A stretch of 64,000 nt of DNA from Undaria pinnatifida (Eukaryota; Sar; Phaeophyceae; Laminariales; Alariaceae): positions 10,273,165 to 10,337,164 of the forward strand of contig JABAKD010000007.1 of assembly GCA_012845835.1 (NCBI GenBank), read 5' to 3'. This document shows, one piece after another, positions 38,701 through 44,299 of the stretch (position 1 is the stretch's first letter; each line of letters opens with the position of its first letter). The notes below the pieces were generated by a model that saw only the letters and a list, made by a program, of their open reading frames with translations, was not told the origin of the DNA and made no database searches. Position numbers and translations under genes: made by a program.

Positions 38701-40801
38701 CGTTTTGAAACCAGCTCCCGGCCGTATCTCATGAAGTACGGTGCCCCTCGTTTCGATAGTCTCTTCGCAAACAAAAGCGTATGTGATGACGTGTTCCTTT
38801 GTTGCAAAGCATCCTTCCTCGTGTCGAGGAGCCACGAAACGATCGTTTTAAGAAAAACGCCGGTGCTGGGGGTGGGGCTATCGAAGAAATCACCGGGCCG
38901 CAACTCAAAAGGAAGGGCACAACATTCCAACGTCAATACACGTGGCCGTCGAGCAGCGATACACATCATTGCGTTTTTCAACCATTTCACCCCCGTGACG
39001 TCACTAGGAGCACTTCGACCGGCATTTCGTATTGGTCACGGTCAGGGTTAGGGTTAGGGTTAATCCCATGGTTGCGAAGCGACACAATAACGTAAGACAC
39101 CCCCGCCGAGTCATGGACACACCCCTTCCAGCATCAGGGCTTGTACTTCTCGTGGGGTCCGCAACAAAACACACACATGGACACATTTCAGACAATTTTG
39201 TACTCGTAGTTTTTTTGTTGTTTTTTTCCCTTCTTGAACGCCCCCGGCGGACGGATGGGAAAGATAAAAGAAGCTTGACGCCTTTTAGAACTGGAAACCC
39301 TTTTTGGCGGACAGATTTACTTTTAAGGAAGTATAGGGAGGGATTTTGGGGCTCCAAACACTTCACGAACTTTCATATATATATATAAATGTCGTGTTTC
39401 AATGCAACTCGATCGTCTTCGCAACCCAGCGCTAGCCGGCGTATCGTTCAGTTCCCGTGGTACCTGCAGCCGGAGCTGTCCCTGCCGGCGGTCACCGTCA
39501 CTCCAGCAGCGCAAGCTGCCATTATTGTGTATACGGATGCGTGAGTACGTCGGCCCGACCTGATCCATGGGGAGCAGGTGCGCTGGAGAGAGCCACCCGG
39601 AAAATCACCCCTCCTGGTAGCGTGGGACTTGCGCAAGCTCACCCACTTGACAAAAAAAAAACGGCCATGAGAGAAAAGCCCTTCCGCCGAACTTGGTCCA
39701 GTAACGGTCCACCCTGCCTACTCGAGCGTTGGTCCTCGTGTACCCGAACATGTCCTTAGCGAACGCATGAGCATGTACTTCGTAGAATAAATCGGACTGG
39801 CGTCTAAATATGTACGGCATTAACACCGACGAATCATGGCAACTTACAAACCTTGGGATAAAGTACGTGTACAAATACTAGCTAACAGCACTACTACAGA
39901 TTTGCTGTTCATGTTCACCCTGGCAATATCTGTAGGACAACCGTGCGGCCGACGTATCACGCAGCTTGCAAAGATGAGTACCGAGCTTAAAAATGATCGA
40001 ACTCACGGGTTGACACTCTTGTTGGAATAATTTTTACAATATATGTACGGCGCGCTGTTTGACGAGAAATACACTAAAGGAAGGCAGAGCTGTCGCCGGC
40101 AACTCGGGCAGCAGCAAAACTGTAGCTGTCATCAACTTGGGTGCGTTGATGGAAGGAGAAATTCTGGGCGGCGGTCGGCGATCGCAAAAAGCAATCTCCA
40201 AAGGTGTCCCCATCTCTTGACGCGGGGTACCTTTTATTTTTCTTCTTTGCGCATCTCTCATTATCTTCGCACTTTTTCTCTCTCGTTCTCCCTCCCTAGG
40301 TGTATCTCAGATCCGGGGGCACTAAGCAGGCTCTTGTCCCCCCTCCCCGCTAAGGCACGCGCCTTCATTTTTATCGCGTGAAGATTTCAGCTCTGTTTCT
40401 TCGCTCATCGACTCGCATCGGATTCATTAGGCACGTCGCACCCATTCGCTCGAAATGAGACTTAACACGAAGCAAGCATGAGTTCCGACATAAAAAAGGT
40501 CCATCTCACAGCCGTCGCTCGAAACGGGACATGAAAGCAATTGTGAGTTATAATAGCTCGATCTCACAAACAGAAAATGAATTTCATTTCAAGAAATATT
40601 GCTTGTTCCATGCGTACCTGAACAGCAAGTGCGTGTTTCAACTAAACTCTCGATCTCACAAAAACTGAAACTGACTTTTTCGTTCAAGAAAAACATTACC
40701 GCTAAACAACAACCTCGTGCCACGCGCACCTGTGGTGGCCAGCATTGCGGTAGCCGACGTGCCCAGAACAACGCCCCCGACAGCCGCCTGCCACGTTCCA
40801 T
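20555..40801 (-). CDS. YeeE/YedE-family sulfur (thiosulfate-type) permease gene, 8 exons seen, both ends open
   Basis: Family members are multi-pass membrane proteins that import thiosulfate or related sulfur compounds. Bacterial forms occur as one long chain or as two half-proteins. Here eight minus-strand exons (listed separately) join as 72, 59, 67, 175, 54, 123, 115 and 150 nt with matching phases. They give the first-half motifs [19 protein letters not shown] and [13 protein letters not shown], then the second-half motifs [17 protein letters not shown] and [13 protein letters not shown]. The order is that of a fused two-domain protein. The cysteines of the CTSGHG and CPGP motifs are both present. 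The first seen exon starts inside a codon and the last ends at a splice donor, so N- and C-terminal exons are missing or unrecognised. The exon 7 to exon 8 join seems about 15-20 residues short of bacterial relatives, so a small exon may lie between them. Introns span 1 to 5 kb and hold transposons and microsatellites. Family identity is firm; exact substrate is inferred. Confidence 0.85.
21105..21201 (-). pseudogene. Decayed copy of YeeE exon 8
   Basis: DNA alignment to 20625-20704 is clear around gaatatccacgctccctaac and aatcgtccaccttgcaa on the plus strand. The reading frame is destroyed ([15 protein letters not shown] for [15 protein letters not shown]). The intron sequence just upstream is duplicated as well (21206-21260 versus 20714-20770). 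Confidence 0.6.
21695..21800 (-). CDS. Possible terminal exon of a membrane protein
   Basis: Minus strand has a good acceptor, ttattctccttgcag. The ORF reads [20 protein letters not shown] and then [12 protein letters not shown] and a stop: a hydrophobic stretch plus an acidic tail, unlike the flanking noise. It lies between YeeE exons 7 and 8, so it cannot be the ordinary C-terminus downstream of exon 8, and its phase does not fit exon 7. It could be a displaced duplicate or an alternative end. Function unknown. Confidence 0.3.
22400..22530. repeat. Block shared with 2285-2392
   Basis: Plus strand cagcactgaaatcggaggc and ccgta-tgg-ta-gcctg-aggctc occur at both sites. On the minus strand the block is bounded by gcctgcag (or gcctacag) and cgatttcag|tgctg. 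It sits in the YeeE intron where a small exon may be missing, but no frame or donor fits. Confidence 0.4.
23121..23492. repeat. (CAACA)n microsatellite, about 370 bp
   Basis: Pure pentamer for most of its length, with a CCAAC variant block at 23161-23222. Lies in the YeeE intron between exons 7 and 8; the long Cys/Val/Leu frames on the minus strand are spurious. Confidence 0.98.
23593..23768 (+). repeat. 10-bp minisatellite GTGTAGTCAT
   Basis: About 17 imperfect units (gtgtagtcat, gtgtagtggt, gcgtagtaat). Confidence 0.9.
23980..24062. mobile_element. MITE-E copy
   Basis: ttagcaccgcattccgccga, acaaaacgcttggagttaca and ttttgggagtt match the complement of 40943-41030. Confidence 0.5.
24395..24642. 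mobile_element. Foldback element, PIF/Harbinger (Tourist)-like
   Basis: 248 bp made almost entirely of two inverted arms of about 115 bp (AGCCCTGTTCATAATAGTCT ... and its complement), with a short spacer around gaagtagttcatgcatctag. It is flanked by TTA on both sides (24392-24394, 24643-24645). A TTA target duplication and an AGCCCTGTTC end resemble Tourist-type elements. Each arm also has a small inner hairpin (gccccc-aag-ggggcggc). Confidence 0.75.
24836..24906 (-). pseudogene. Decayed copy of YeeE exon 7 (copy 2)
   Basis: Reads [20 protein letters not shown], matching [20 protein letters not shown]. The WDPSLALV half is gone. Confidence 0.65.
24984..25066 (-). pseudogene. Decayed copy of YeeE exon 7 (copy 1)
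   Basis: Minus strand, frame shifted relative to exon 7, gives [18 protein letters not shown] where exon 7 has [18 protein letters not shown]. Upstream residues are eroded. Confidence 0.6.
25480..25775. mobile_element. MITE-D copy 2
   Basis: The same 20-bp palindrome at 25702-25721, with gaccgccaaggaacgggg upstream and a C-run ending ctacc; left end cacggtaggggg. A second, imperfect palindrome at 25545-25562. Confidence 0.6.
25831..25981 (+). repeat. 14-15-bp tandem array CCCTTAACATGCCCC
   Basis: Ten to eleven units of ccccccttaacatgc with few changes. Confidence 0.9.
26098..26212 (-). CDS. YeeE/YedE gene exon 7
   Basis: 115 nt, acceptor tggtactgcag, donor GGCGCG|gtgcgt. It reads [20 protein letters not shown] and then [18 protein letters not shown]. 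Trp-Asp-Pro-Ser-Leu-Ala-Leu-Val followed by a helix and an Arg-Lys loop is diagnostic for the second half. It enters with one base, as exon 6 requires, and leaves in phase 0. A later donor (TCGTAC|gtgtac) is also phase 0 and would add seven residues. Two decayed copies lie at 24.8-25.1 kb. Confidence 0.88.
27158..27242 (-). pseudogene. Decayed copy of YeeE exon 6
   Basis: Minus strand reads [20 protein letters not shown] and then LELK, matching [26 protein letters not shown] with a deletion in the Gly-rich part and loss of the donor. Confidence 0.7.
27351..27473 (-). CDS. YeeE/YedE gene exon 6, start of second half
   Basis: 123 nt, acceptor gtcctactcag, donor CTAAG|gtaaaa. It reads (R)[20 protein letters not shown] and then [20 protein letters not shown]. 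The run Gly-x-x-Phe-Gly-x-Gly-Leu-x-Leu-Ser-Gly-Met-x-x-x-x-Lys-Val-x-x-Phe-Leu opens the second YeeE half (DUF6691-like). A decayed copy with the same core ([20 protein letters not shown]) lies 0.2 kb downstream. Confidence 0.88.
27512..27730 (+). repeat. (GGT)n microsatellite and imperfect extension
   Basis: Pure GGT at 27531-27598, degrading into GTA/GGT mixtures. In the exon 5 to 6 intron of the YeeE gene. Confidence 0.95.
28251..28304 (-). CDS. YeeE/YedE gene exon 5 (short helix exon)
   Basis: 54 nt, acceptor ttctggctttgag, donor AAAAG|gtgacc. It reads (R)[17 protein letters not shown](R), a hydrophobic helix expected after the TLTF motif. It enters with one base and leaves with two, which fits exons 4 and 6 exactly. 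An alternative acceptor 23 bases upstream (atgacag) would break the phase. This is the least conserved exon, so its 5' border is the least certain. A related but phase-incompatible block lies at 28793-28855. Confidence 0.6.
28340..28645 (+). repeat. Purine-rich (AACGA)n-like repeat
   Basis: gaaaatgaaaatgaaaacga then aacgaaacgaaacgaaacga. A/G-only strand for long stretches, directly above YeeE exon 5. Confidence 0.9.
28793..28855 (-). pseudogene. Possible copy of YeeE exon 5
   Basis: Minus strand reads [18 protein letters not shown] before donor CCCAG|gttagg. Compare [17 protein letters not shown] in exon 5. The nearest acceptor gives the wrong phase, so I read it as a diverged duplicate. It could instead be an alternative exon. 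Confidence 0.4.
28880..29275 (+). repeat. (AGC/AGT)n trinucleotide tract
   Basis: Alternating AGT, AGC and GGAGC triplets. Gives Ala-, Cys- and Leu-rich spurious frames on the minus strand. Confidence 0.95.
29520..29612 (-). pseudogene. Third-site copy of YeeE exon 4, 3' part
   Basis: Minus strand reads [20 protein letters not shown], very close to exon 4 ([19 protein letters not shown]), but the GCTSGH half is missing. The donor position is altered (GTGACTAC|CGTC). Confidence 0.65.
29740..30215 (+). repeat. 500-bp dispersed repeat, copy 2
   Basis: Full-length match to copy 1, inside the exon 4 to exon 5 intron of the YeeE gene. Confidence 0.75.
30443..30515. mobile_element. MITE-C copy, internally deleted
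   Basis: TTAACGCCTTGACAACTGAC ... ggctctaaaggggTTAA; lacks the ggaaacccgtttttgggg block. Confidence 0.65.
30526..30612 (-). pseudogene. Decayed copy of YeeE exon 4, 3' part
   Basis: Reads [20 protein letters not shown] where exon 4 has [20 protein letters not shown]. The key Cys of the CTSGHG motif is replaced by Trp. The donor-like end cgactag|gtacgg is retained. Located about 240 bp downstream of exon 4. Confidence 0.7.
30846..31020 (-). CDS. YeeE/YedE gene exon 4, signature exon
   Basis: 175 nt, acceptor ataccatacag, donor ACTAG|gtgagg. It reads [40 protein letters not shown], then [18 protein letters not shown]. The string [20 protein letters not shown] is the most diagnostic YeeE/YedE motif, with the conserved Cys and His on the predicted substrate path. 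No frame damage. Decayed copies of its 5' part lie upstream (31.26 and 31.45 kb) and of its 3' part downstream (30.53 and 29.54 kb). Confidence 0.9.
31095..31220 (-). repeat. 500-bp repeat, inverted head fragment
   Basis: accctagcatccctactatg, cgtcgggttttcatcaacca and cattgcttgcaccaagcgcg, cut off at a G-run; preceded by a G-run and actcagtttgtgca, as in other copies. Confidence 0.65.
31261..31312 (-). pseudogene. Decayed copy of YeeE exon 4, 5' part
   Basis: Minus strand keeps tcatacag, then an eroded copy of the exon start, then ISGFLVAL where exon 4 has VSGFLVGS. The frame is lost soon after. It sits about 250 bp upstream of exon 4. Confidence 0.6.
31440..31530 (-). pseudogene. Second decayed copy of YeeE exon 4, 5' part
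   Basis: Minus strand reads a GAPP-like segment (GGAGCTCCACCC) and then SGFLVGCS, as in exon 4, before diverging into a C-rich run. With the copy at 31261 and exon 4 itself it makes three serial copies of the exon 5' end. Confidence 0.6.
31711..32157 (+). other. 148-codon ORF, unrecognised
   Basis: Mixed-composition ORF (starts [20 protein letters not shown]) in otherwise unassigned intron sequence of the YeeE gene. No domain, signal or splice support seen. Probably chance, listed because it is free of low complexity. Confidence 0.12.
32455..32535 (+). mobile_element. SINE-like repeat fragment
   Basis: Contains gcgcgagagcgtgagttag and the flanking cgatgaaa/gaatgctgaa blocks of the SINE-like body in the opposite orientation, directly beyond the 3' end of the LINE remnant at 32560-32862. 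This may mean that the two share a 3' end. Confidence 0.4.
32560..32862 (-). pseudogene. LINE 3' end, second copy
   Basis: Minus strand reads [20 protein letters not shown], then [20 protein letters not shown] and, after a frame break, [20 protein letters not shown]. The DNA aligns with 15005-15250. Only the C-terminal end of the element is present; it lies in the exon 3 to exon 4 intron of the YeeE gene. Confidence 0.65.
34079..34136 (-). mobile_element. Third copy of the micro-element, no polyA
   Basis: Reverse orientation, with tacgtggaagtgtggtgagc on the minus strand and the ccgccggaggg end. The A-tail is absent; a tatactccggagtata palindrome abuts it. Confidence 0.55.
34291..34357 (-). 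CDS. YeeE/YedE gene exon 3
   Basis: 67 nt from acceptor gagagcag to donor CCCCG|gtgagt, reading [20 protein letters not shown] and then YP plus one base. Family members have Trp-Arg-x-x-Phe-Leu-Ala-Gly-Leu followed by a Gly-rich helix at this point. It enters in phase 0, as exon 2 requires, and leaves one base that completes Asp with exon 4. The donor sits inside a (GT)n run on the coding strand (34273-34287). Confidence 0.85.
35359..35673. mobile_element. MITE-B copy 4
   Basis: Contains ctgaacgacggggctccttg; right end ggcacctctatcatagcacg. Expanded T-runs. Confidence 0.7.
35702..36003. mobile_element. MITE-D copy 3
   Basis: Ends aggctacgttaggcggggga and cccccctaccgtaggct. The palindrome is altered (attcacgcgtgcgaatgacc). 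Confidence 0.55.
36390..36448 (-). CDS. YeeE/YedE gene exon 2
   Basis: 59 nt between acceptor cctgtaacag and donor CGG|gtaagg. Joined to exon 1 it reads [20 protein letters not shown] and then NR. The segment [10 protein letters not shown] is the family's Gly-Arg/Lys-Ile-Ala-Gly-Ile-Ser-Gly-Ile signature after helix 1. It leaves in phase 0. The intron between exons 1 and 2 is 4.3 kb and holds the 37.2-37.8 kb foldback, a MITE-A copy and the interstitial telomere-type repeat. Confidence 0.85.
36870..37092 (+). repeat. Tandem duplication, period about 110 bp
   Basis: gcacgctcgaagattcagca ... cgaggcggtacgatctaggag is repeated as gcacgctcgagggtcagcaa ... cgaggcggtacgacctaggg. One plus frame is open through both ([14 protein letters not shown] / [14 protein letters not shown]). 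Confidence 0.7.
37209..37808. repeat. Tandemly duplicated foldback (period 276 bp)
   Basis: 37257-37532 and 37533-37808 are near-identical. Within each unit the arms are inverted: gcctccacccacgcagtccg ... against ...ggactgcgcgggagaaggc, and aaatcgcaagcctgcttgaa against ttcaagaaggcttgcgattt. C-runs of about 17-21 interrupt both units at the same place. One minus frame is open across both units (270 codons), reflecting the duplication. Confidence 0.75.
38637..38892. mobile_element. MITE-A copy 3
   Basis: Inverted orientation; ends gagtcgttctacggcagccc and ggctatcgaagaaatca. Lies in the YeeE intron between exons 1 and 2. Confidence 0.75.
39043..39062 (+). repeat. Interstitial telomere-type repeat
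   Basis: gggttagggttagggttaat: three TTAGGG units. The flanking sequence (caaccatttcaccccc-gtgac ... gaccggcatttcgta) also occurs at 43829-43883, where the telomere-like part is ggtagggttagggtcag. Confidence 0.7.
39274..39360. mobile_element. MITE-C copy, worn ends
   Basis: ttgacgccttttagaactgg ... agtatagggagggattttgg and ggctcc. Confidence 0.55.
39405..39640 (+). pseudogene. Possible retroelement RNase H fragment
   Basis: Reads [20 protein letters not shown] and then AIIVYTDA and a stop. One frame over it continues as [20 protein letters not shown]. The YTDA(S) ... PWGAGAL arrangement is typical of RNase H domains of DIRS-like and related retroelements. Broken by a frameshift. Confidence 0.35.
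40255..40440 (+). repeat. Dispersed repeat with splice-like borders
   Basis: tctcgttctccctccctag, ggtgtatctcagatccgggg, gcacgcgccttcatttttat. Copies at 42640-42830 and 63850-64000, and inverted at 26465-26640. Confidence 0.6.
40730..40801 (-). CDS. YeeE/YedE gene exon 1 (first seen)
   Basis: Acceptor tttccag and donor CACAG|gtgcgc bound 72 nt that read (x)[20 protein letters not shown] and then ATT, ending one base into a Gly codon. This matches the first membrane helix of the family, which runs straight into the Gly-Arg/Lys-Ile-x-Gly-x-Ser-Gly-Ile motif supplied by the next exon. It enters in phase with two bases of a split codon, so an upstream exon with the start codon must exist. The in-frame-looking ATG at the exon edge gives an arginine-rich peptide unlike the family and is rejected as a start. 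Confidence 0.75.
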
Positions 40802-40942
40802 CTGGAAACCCCATCACTTAGGTGCAAACAATGACCGTCCTGCGTAATTAAGGCGGAAAAAGAGGCGTATAGACAGGTCAGAAAACGGTGGGTGTACGAC
40901 GCTTACTACGACAGAGGAATTGAGCGATGGGGCTCCTTAGCC

Positions 40943-41118
40943 CATTGCCAACCCCCCCAAAACATAGTCTAACTCCAAGTGTTTTGTCGCCATGTCGGGA
41001 GTGCGGTGCTAACAGGGTTATAACCCCTTTCATTGCCAACCCCCCCAAAACATAGTCTAACTCCAAGTGTTTTGTCGCCATGTCGGGAGTGCGGTGTTAA
41101 CAGGGTTATAACCCCTTT
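40943..41118. mobile_element. MITE-E, two tandem copies (88-bp period)
   Basis: cattgccaacccccccaaaa ... gtgcggtgctaacagggtta and taacccctt occurs twice with one base different. It sits at ggctcctta, the internal landmark of MITE-B. Related single copies are at 23980-24062 and 62848-62936, the latter again inside MITE-B. Confidence 0.65.
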
Positions 41119-41189
41119 AGAGCCCTGAAAACCCCTCCCCATACTAAATCCGTAGTGTGAAAATGGTAAGGCAACCCACGAGGCAGCAT

Positions 41190-41450
41190 CTAGCCACGAC
41201 GACGGGAGAGCATCGCGAGGCCCTGAAAGAACATGAGGCGCGTGGGGCGGGTAGCAAAGGTGGAGGCGGTGGCGGGGCCTCGAGCGAGAAGGATGCGGGG
41301 AGCATCATTGCCTAAATGGACGAGGTCAAGCCATTCACGAGCAACAAGATCGTTCGGCTCATCATGGACGGCTCTAATAATCGATGGTTTTATGACTTGC
41401 GGTCGTCATCGACGCGCGCGTTCCGCGCAAGGTTGGGAGAGACACTACCA
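41190..41450 (+). pseudogene. Unrecognised coding-like fragment
   Basis: One plus frame reads HREALKEHEARGAGSKGGGG, a short stop, then MDEVKPFTSNKIVRLIMDGS and NNRWFYDLRSSSTRAFRARL. The charged, Gly-linked composition looks translated in origin, possibly from a mobile element. No family is recognised and an in-frame TAA interrupts it. Confidence 0.2.
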
Positions 41451-42334
41451 AACGAATGACATCACGGAGGGATCCAAGACCTTTTCGTCTGGAGACAATT
41501 TTGCATCCCTCTATCTTGGTGATGAGTTCGCTTTTTCGCTCGACTCCCCGCCAGGGCGTATCGCCACTCAAACGATTGATGTCACGTTCCTTTAGTCCGG
41601 GGTAGATTAATCTGGTACATGCGTTGTACTTCTCGTTTTTTGTGCTTCTGGTGTAAGCTGAAGCTTTTCTGTTTTTTCGTTCGAAACTTACGTGAATCTA
41701 GGTCACATTTTTCGCGCTTTCCCCACGTGACATGAAGCCAAATACCGTATTTTTCGCCTGATTTTAAGCCAGTCGACTTATACCGACTAAAGTCAGCTAG
41801 TCGGCGAAGCGAAGCCGACTGGCGACTTGTTATCAGTCGTGGAATGAAACCGACTCACAGCCCGAAGTATCCCACTTGCATAGAAGAAGAAAAAAACGGT
41901 GCATCCCACTTTTTTTTCAGGTTCTTCTCGTATGCCGCGCAAGCTTATCCTCAAAATAGAAGAGGACTCTAGCGACGTTCTCGGATTTCGCTACGTGCTC
42001 CTCACTACTACCCCAAAAAAACAACCTACACTACAAACCCCACGTAATTTTGCCCGCAAAAATGTCGGTACAGCAACGTGCGGTTTTCAGGTTTAAAAAA
42101 ACTGAAAAACGTCAGCTGTGAGTACGTCCGATTGAATGGTTGAAACTCAACTTTGCAAGCTGCGTGGTCCATCTTATGTTTCAATTATGACATGGTGTTT
42201 GATGTTTGTGGATTAAAACTACGGTATGGTTGTGAATACACAGTTTCATTTTTACGGAAGGCTGTTCGCGCGCGTTCTATATTTTATCCTCATGAAGTTT
42301 TTTTTTCTTCTTCTTTTCATCCCATTTATTTATT

Positions 42335-42650
42335 TGCTTATTTTTCTCACACTTTTACTTTCCAGCTTCTGGACAAGCCGTGGTCACAGGTGTCGTCCCT
42401 TCTTCCCCCCGGTTCTTGCCTTCAATTTCTATCGCGCATAGGGTTCAGCTATCCCACTGCTCGTCGATTTTTTTATCGAATGTTGCTAACTCACGGTCTC
42501 GCGCTTTCCGCAAATCAAATTGTGCACAAAAAAAAAGTCCGAACGAATTTATACGAGGATGCACCCGGCGGGGCTCGAACTCACGAAACTGACCCATACC
42601 AGGCTCGAGGATAACCTGATACGCCACCCGCGACCGGCTACTTATTATCC
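42335..42650 (-). mobile_element. SINE-like repeat, copy 1 (tRNA-like head)
   Basis: On the minus strand the head holds TGGCGTATCAGGTTATC (box A-like) and GAGTTCGAGCCCCGC (box B-like) 50-60 bases apart, followed by a body that ends near cttgtccagaagctggaaag. About 85 percent similar by eye to 8630-8912. Acceptor-stem pairing is poor, so it is tRNA-derived rather than a tRNA. Confidence 0.5.
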
Positions 42651-42867
42651 TCGCACTACTGTCGTGCTCCCTCCGCGTAGTACCTCGGATTCGGGGTCAC
42701 ATAGCGGGCCCTCCTCCTTCCTTCCCACCACGGTACGTGCCTTCATTTTTATCGCATTTTTATCGCGAGAATAATTCGGCATGTTCTTCCCCCGTCGACT
42801 CGCGTCGAATTGTGCCTACCCACGCTGCTAGCAGGCGTTCTCAGTAGGTGGTCTTTTTTTTGCATTT

Positions 42868-43668
42868 TTGCAACAATTATTATAAAAATAAAAATACACT
42901 CCAGCTGTGAGATCGAACATTTTTTCGAAACTCATCTTTGGAAGCTGTGTGTGATACTCCGATCGCGCGCATTACGAGTTGTGTGTCCTCATTAAGGATA
43001 TAGGTCGGCGACTCCCCTTACAACTACAGTCAGTGTAGTTATCAGGGTTAACAGGCTGATGTTAGTCAGTCTGTGCGCGGGAACTATAAAACCCGTTTTT
43101 GAGGGGGACAAAATCGGACAGCTGTGGAAGGAAATGCATAAGTTTGTCAAGTGTATCCTGTACGTCGTATAACCGGTGAGGGGAGGGCGGAGCTTTTAAG
43201 GGGGTGGGGGCATTGGGTTGAACAAGAGGGAGCGGGGGCTGGGGGGGGTGGGCGGGGCAACTCAATCTGTGCGTGGAAGCTAAAATCCTTCAAGGGGATA
43301 AATGTGACGGTTTGGGAAGGAATGTACCAGTTTATCATGTATATCCTATCGTACAACCAGTGAGGAGAGAGCGGAGTGGGGTTGAGCAAGAGGGAGCGGG
43401 GGGTGGGGGGGGTGGGCGGGGCAACTCAATCTGTGCGTGGAAACTAAAATCCTTCCAGGGGATAAATGTGACGGTTTGGGAAGGAATGCACCAGTTTATC
43501 ATGTATATCCTATCGTACAACCAGTGAGGAGAGAGCGGAGTGTTCGAGGGGGTGGGTGCCGGGGGAGGGGGGGGGCGGGGTTGGGGCAAAAGGGTTTTTG
43601 ACAGCTTTAGGTCGCATAGACGTAGAGGTTTGCTATACGCGTGGTGCTAGGTCTACGCGATGGCAACT
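42868..43668 (+). repeat. 700-800-bp repeat with internal G-rich tandem units
   Basis: Starts taaaaataaaaatacactcc, includes ggatataggtcggcgactcc, then three units of about 165-195 bp beginning ctgtgcg(c/t)gg-aa-ctaaaa (43070, 43267, 43431), each with a G-run cluster, and ends gcgtggtgctaggtctacgc. Shared with 46861-47404. Confidence 0.7.
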
Positions 43669-43686
43669 ATATATAGTAAAAATCTC

Positions 43687-43757
43687 ACCACGGTGGGAAT
43701 CGGACCCACGGACCAGCGCTAGTTAGTATTCGAGGGTAACCACTAGACCACCGGGGC
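43687..43757 (-). tRNA. tRNA-like sequence, probably a pseudogene or SINE head
   Basis: Minus strand starts GCCCCGGTGGTCTAGTGGTT, the box A region of Glu/Asp-type tRNAs, and ends with GTGGGTCCGATTCCCAC, a near-perfect T-arm and box B. The acceptor stem pairs with one mismatch. I could not fold a normal D stem or anticodon stem, so no anticodon is assigned. Confidence 0.4.
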
Positions 43758-44217
43758 GACCGGAAAGGTATACGAAGGTCGGTCACTCCTCTGGATGCGA
43801 TGATACACCTTTTTTTTTTTTTTTTTCAACCATTTCACCCCAGTGACTTCTTTGGGGGGCAATCCGACCGGTATTTCGTACGGGGTAGGGTTAGGGTCAG
43901 TTCCATCCACGATGATAAAAAAACACAACAATAATAATGTAGGACCTTGGATGTTGCCAGGGCCAACAACAGGACGAATTTTCCATTACAACCACTGTTC
44001 TACAATAAATACAATGGTTGACGACAATAAGTTTTCGACGAACTTTCTCGGTGCAACCGCAACAGCAAGCAGCCCGGCACCCCGACATGTGTGTGTGCAC
44101 ATGTGCACCGGTTGTTGGTGTGAACGGCATCCATCCATGCAATGAATGCTCGAAACTCGTTCGAAACTCGTTGGGCTGCGAAAGCAACTGAGTTAAATCG
44201 ACACACGACGCGTATGA

Positions 44218-44295
44218 GAATACGTGGAAGTGTGGTGAGCTAAAGCTTTATTTTTCCCCATCAGCCGGAGGATGAAAAAAAAAAAAAAAAAAAAA
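44218..44295 (+). mobile_element. Second copy of the polyA micro-element
   Basis: Same body (tacgtggaagtgtggtgagc to agccggaggatg), followed by A21. Confidence 0.65.
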
Positions 44296-44299
44296 GCTC

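Noticed and set aside
40589-40801. ORF starting with ATG at the exon 1 border (MERGRRLS...)
   Set aside because: Wrong frame relative to the YeeE helix and phase; the ATG is a coincidence at the splice border.
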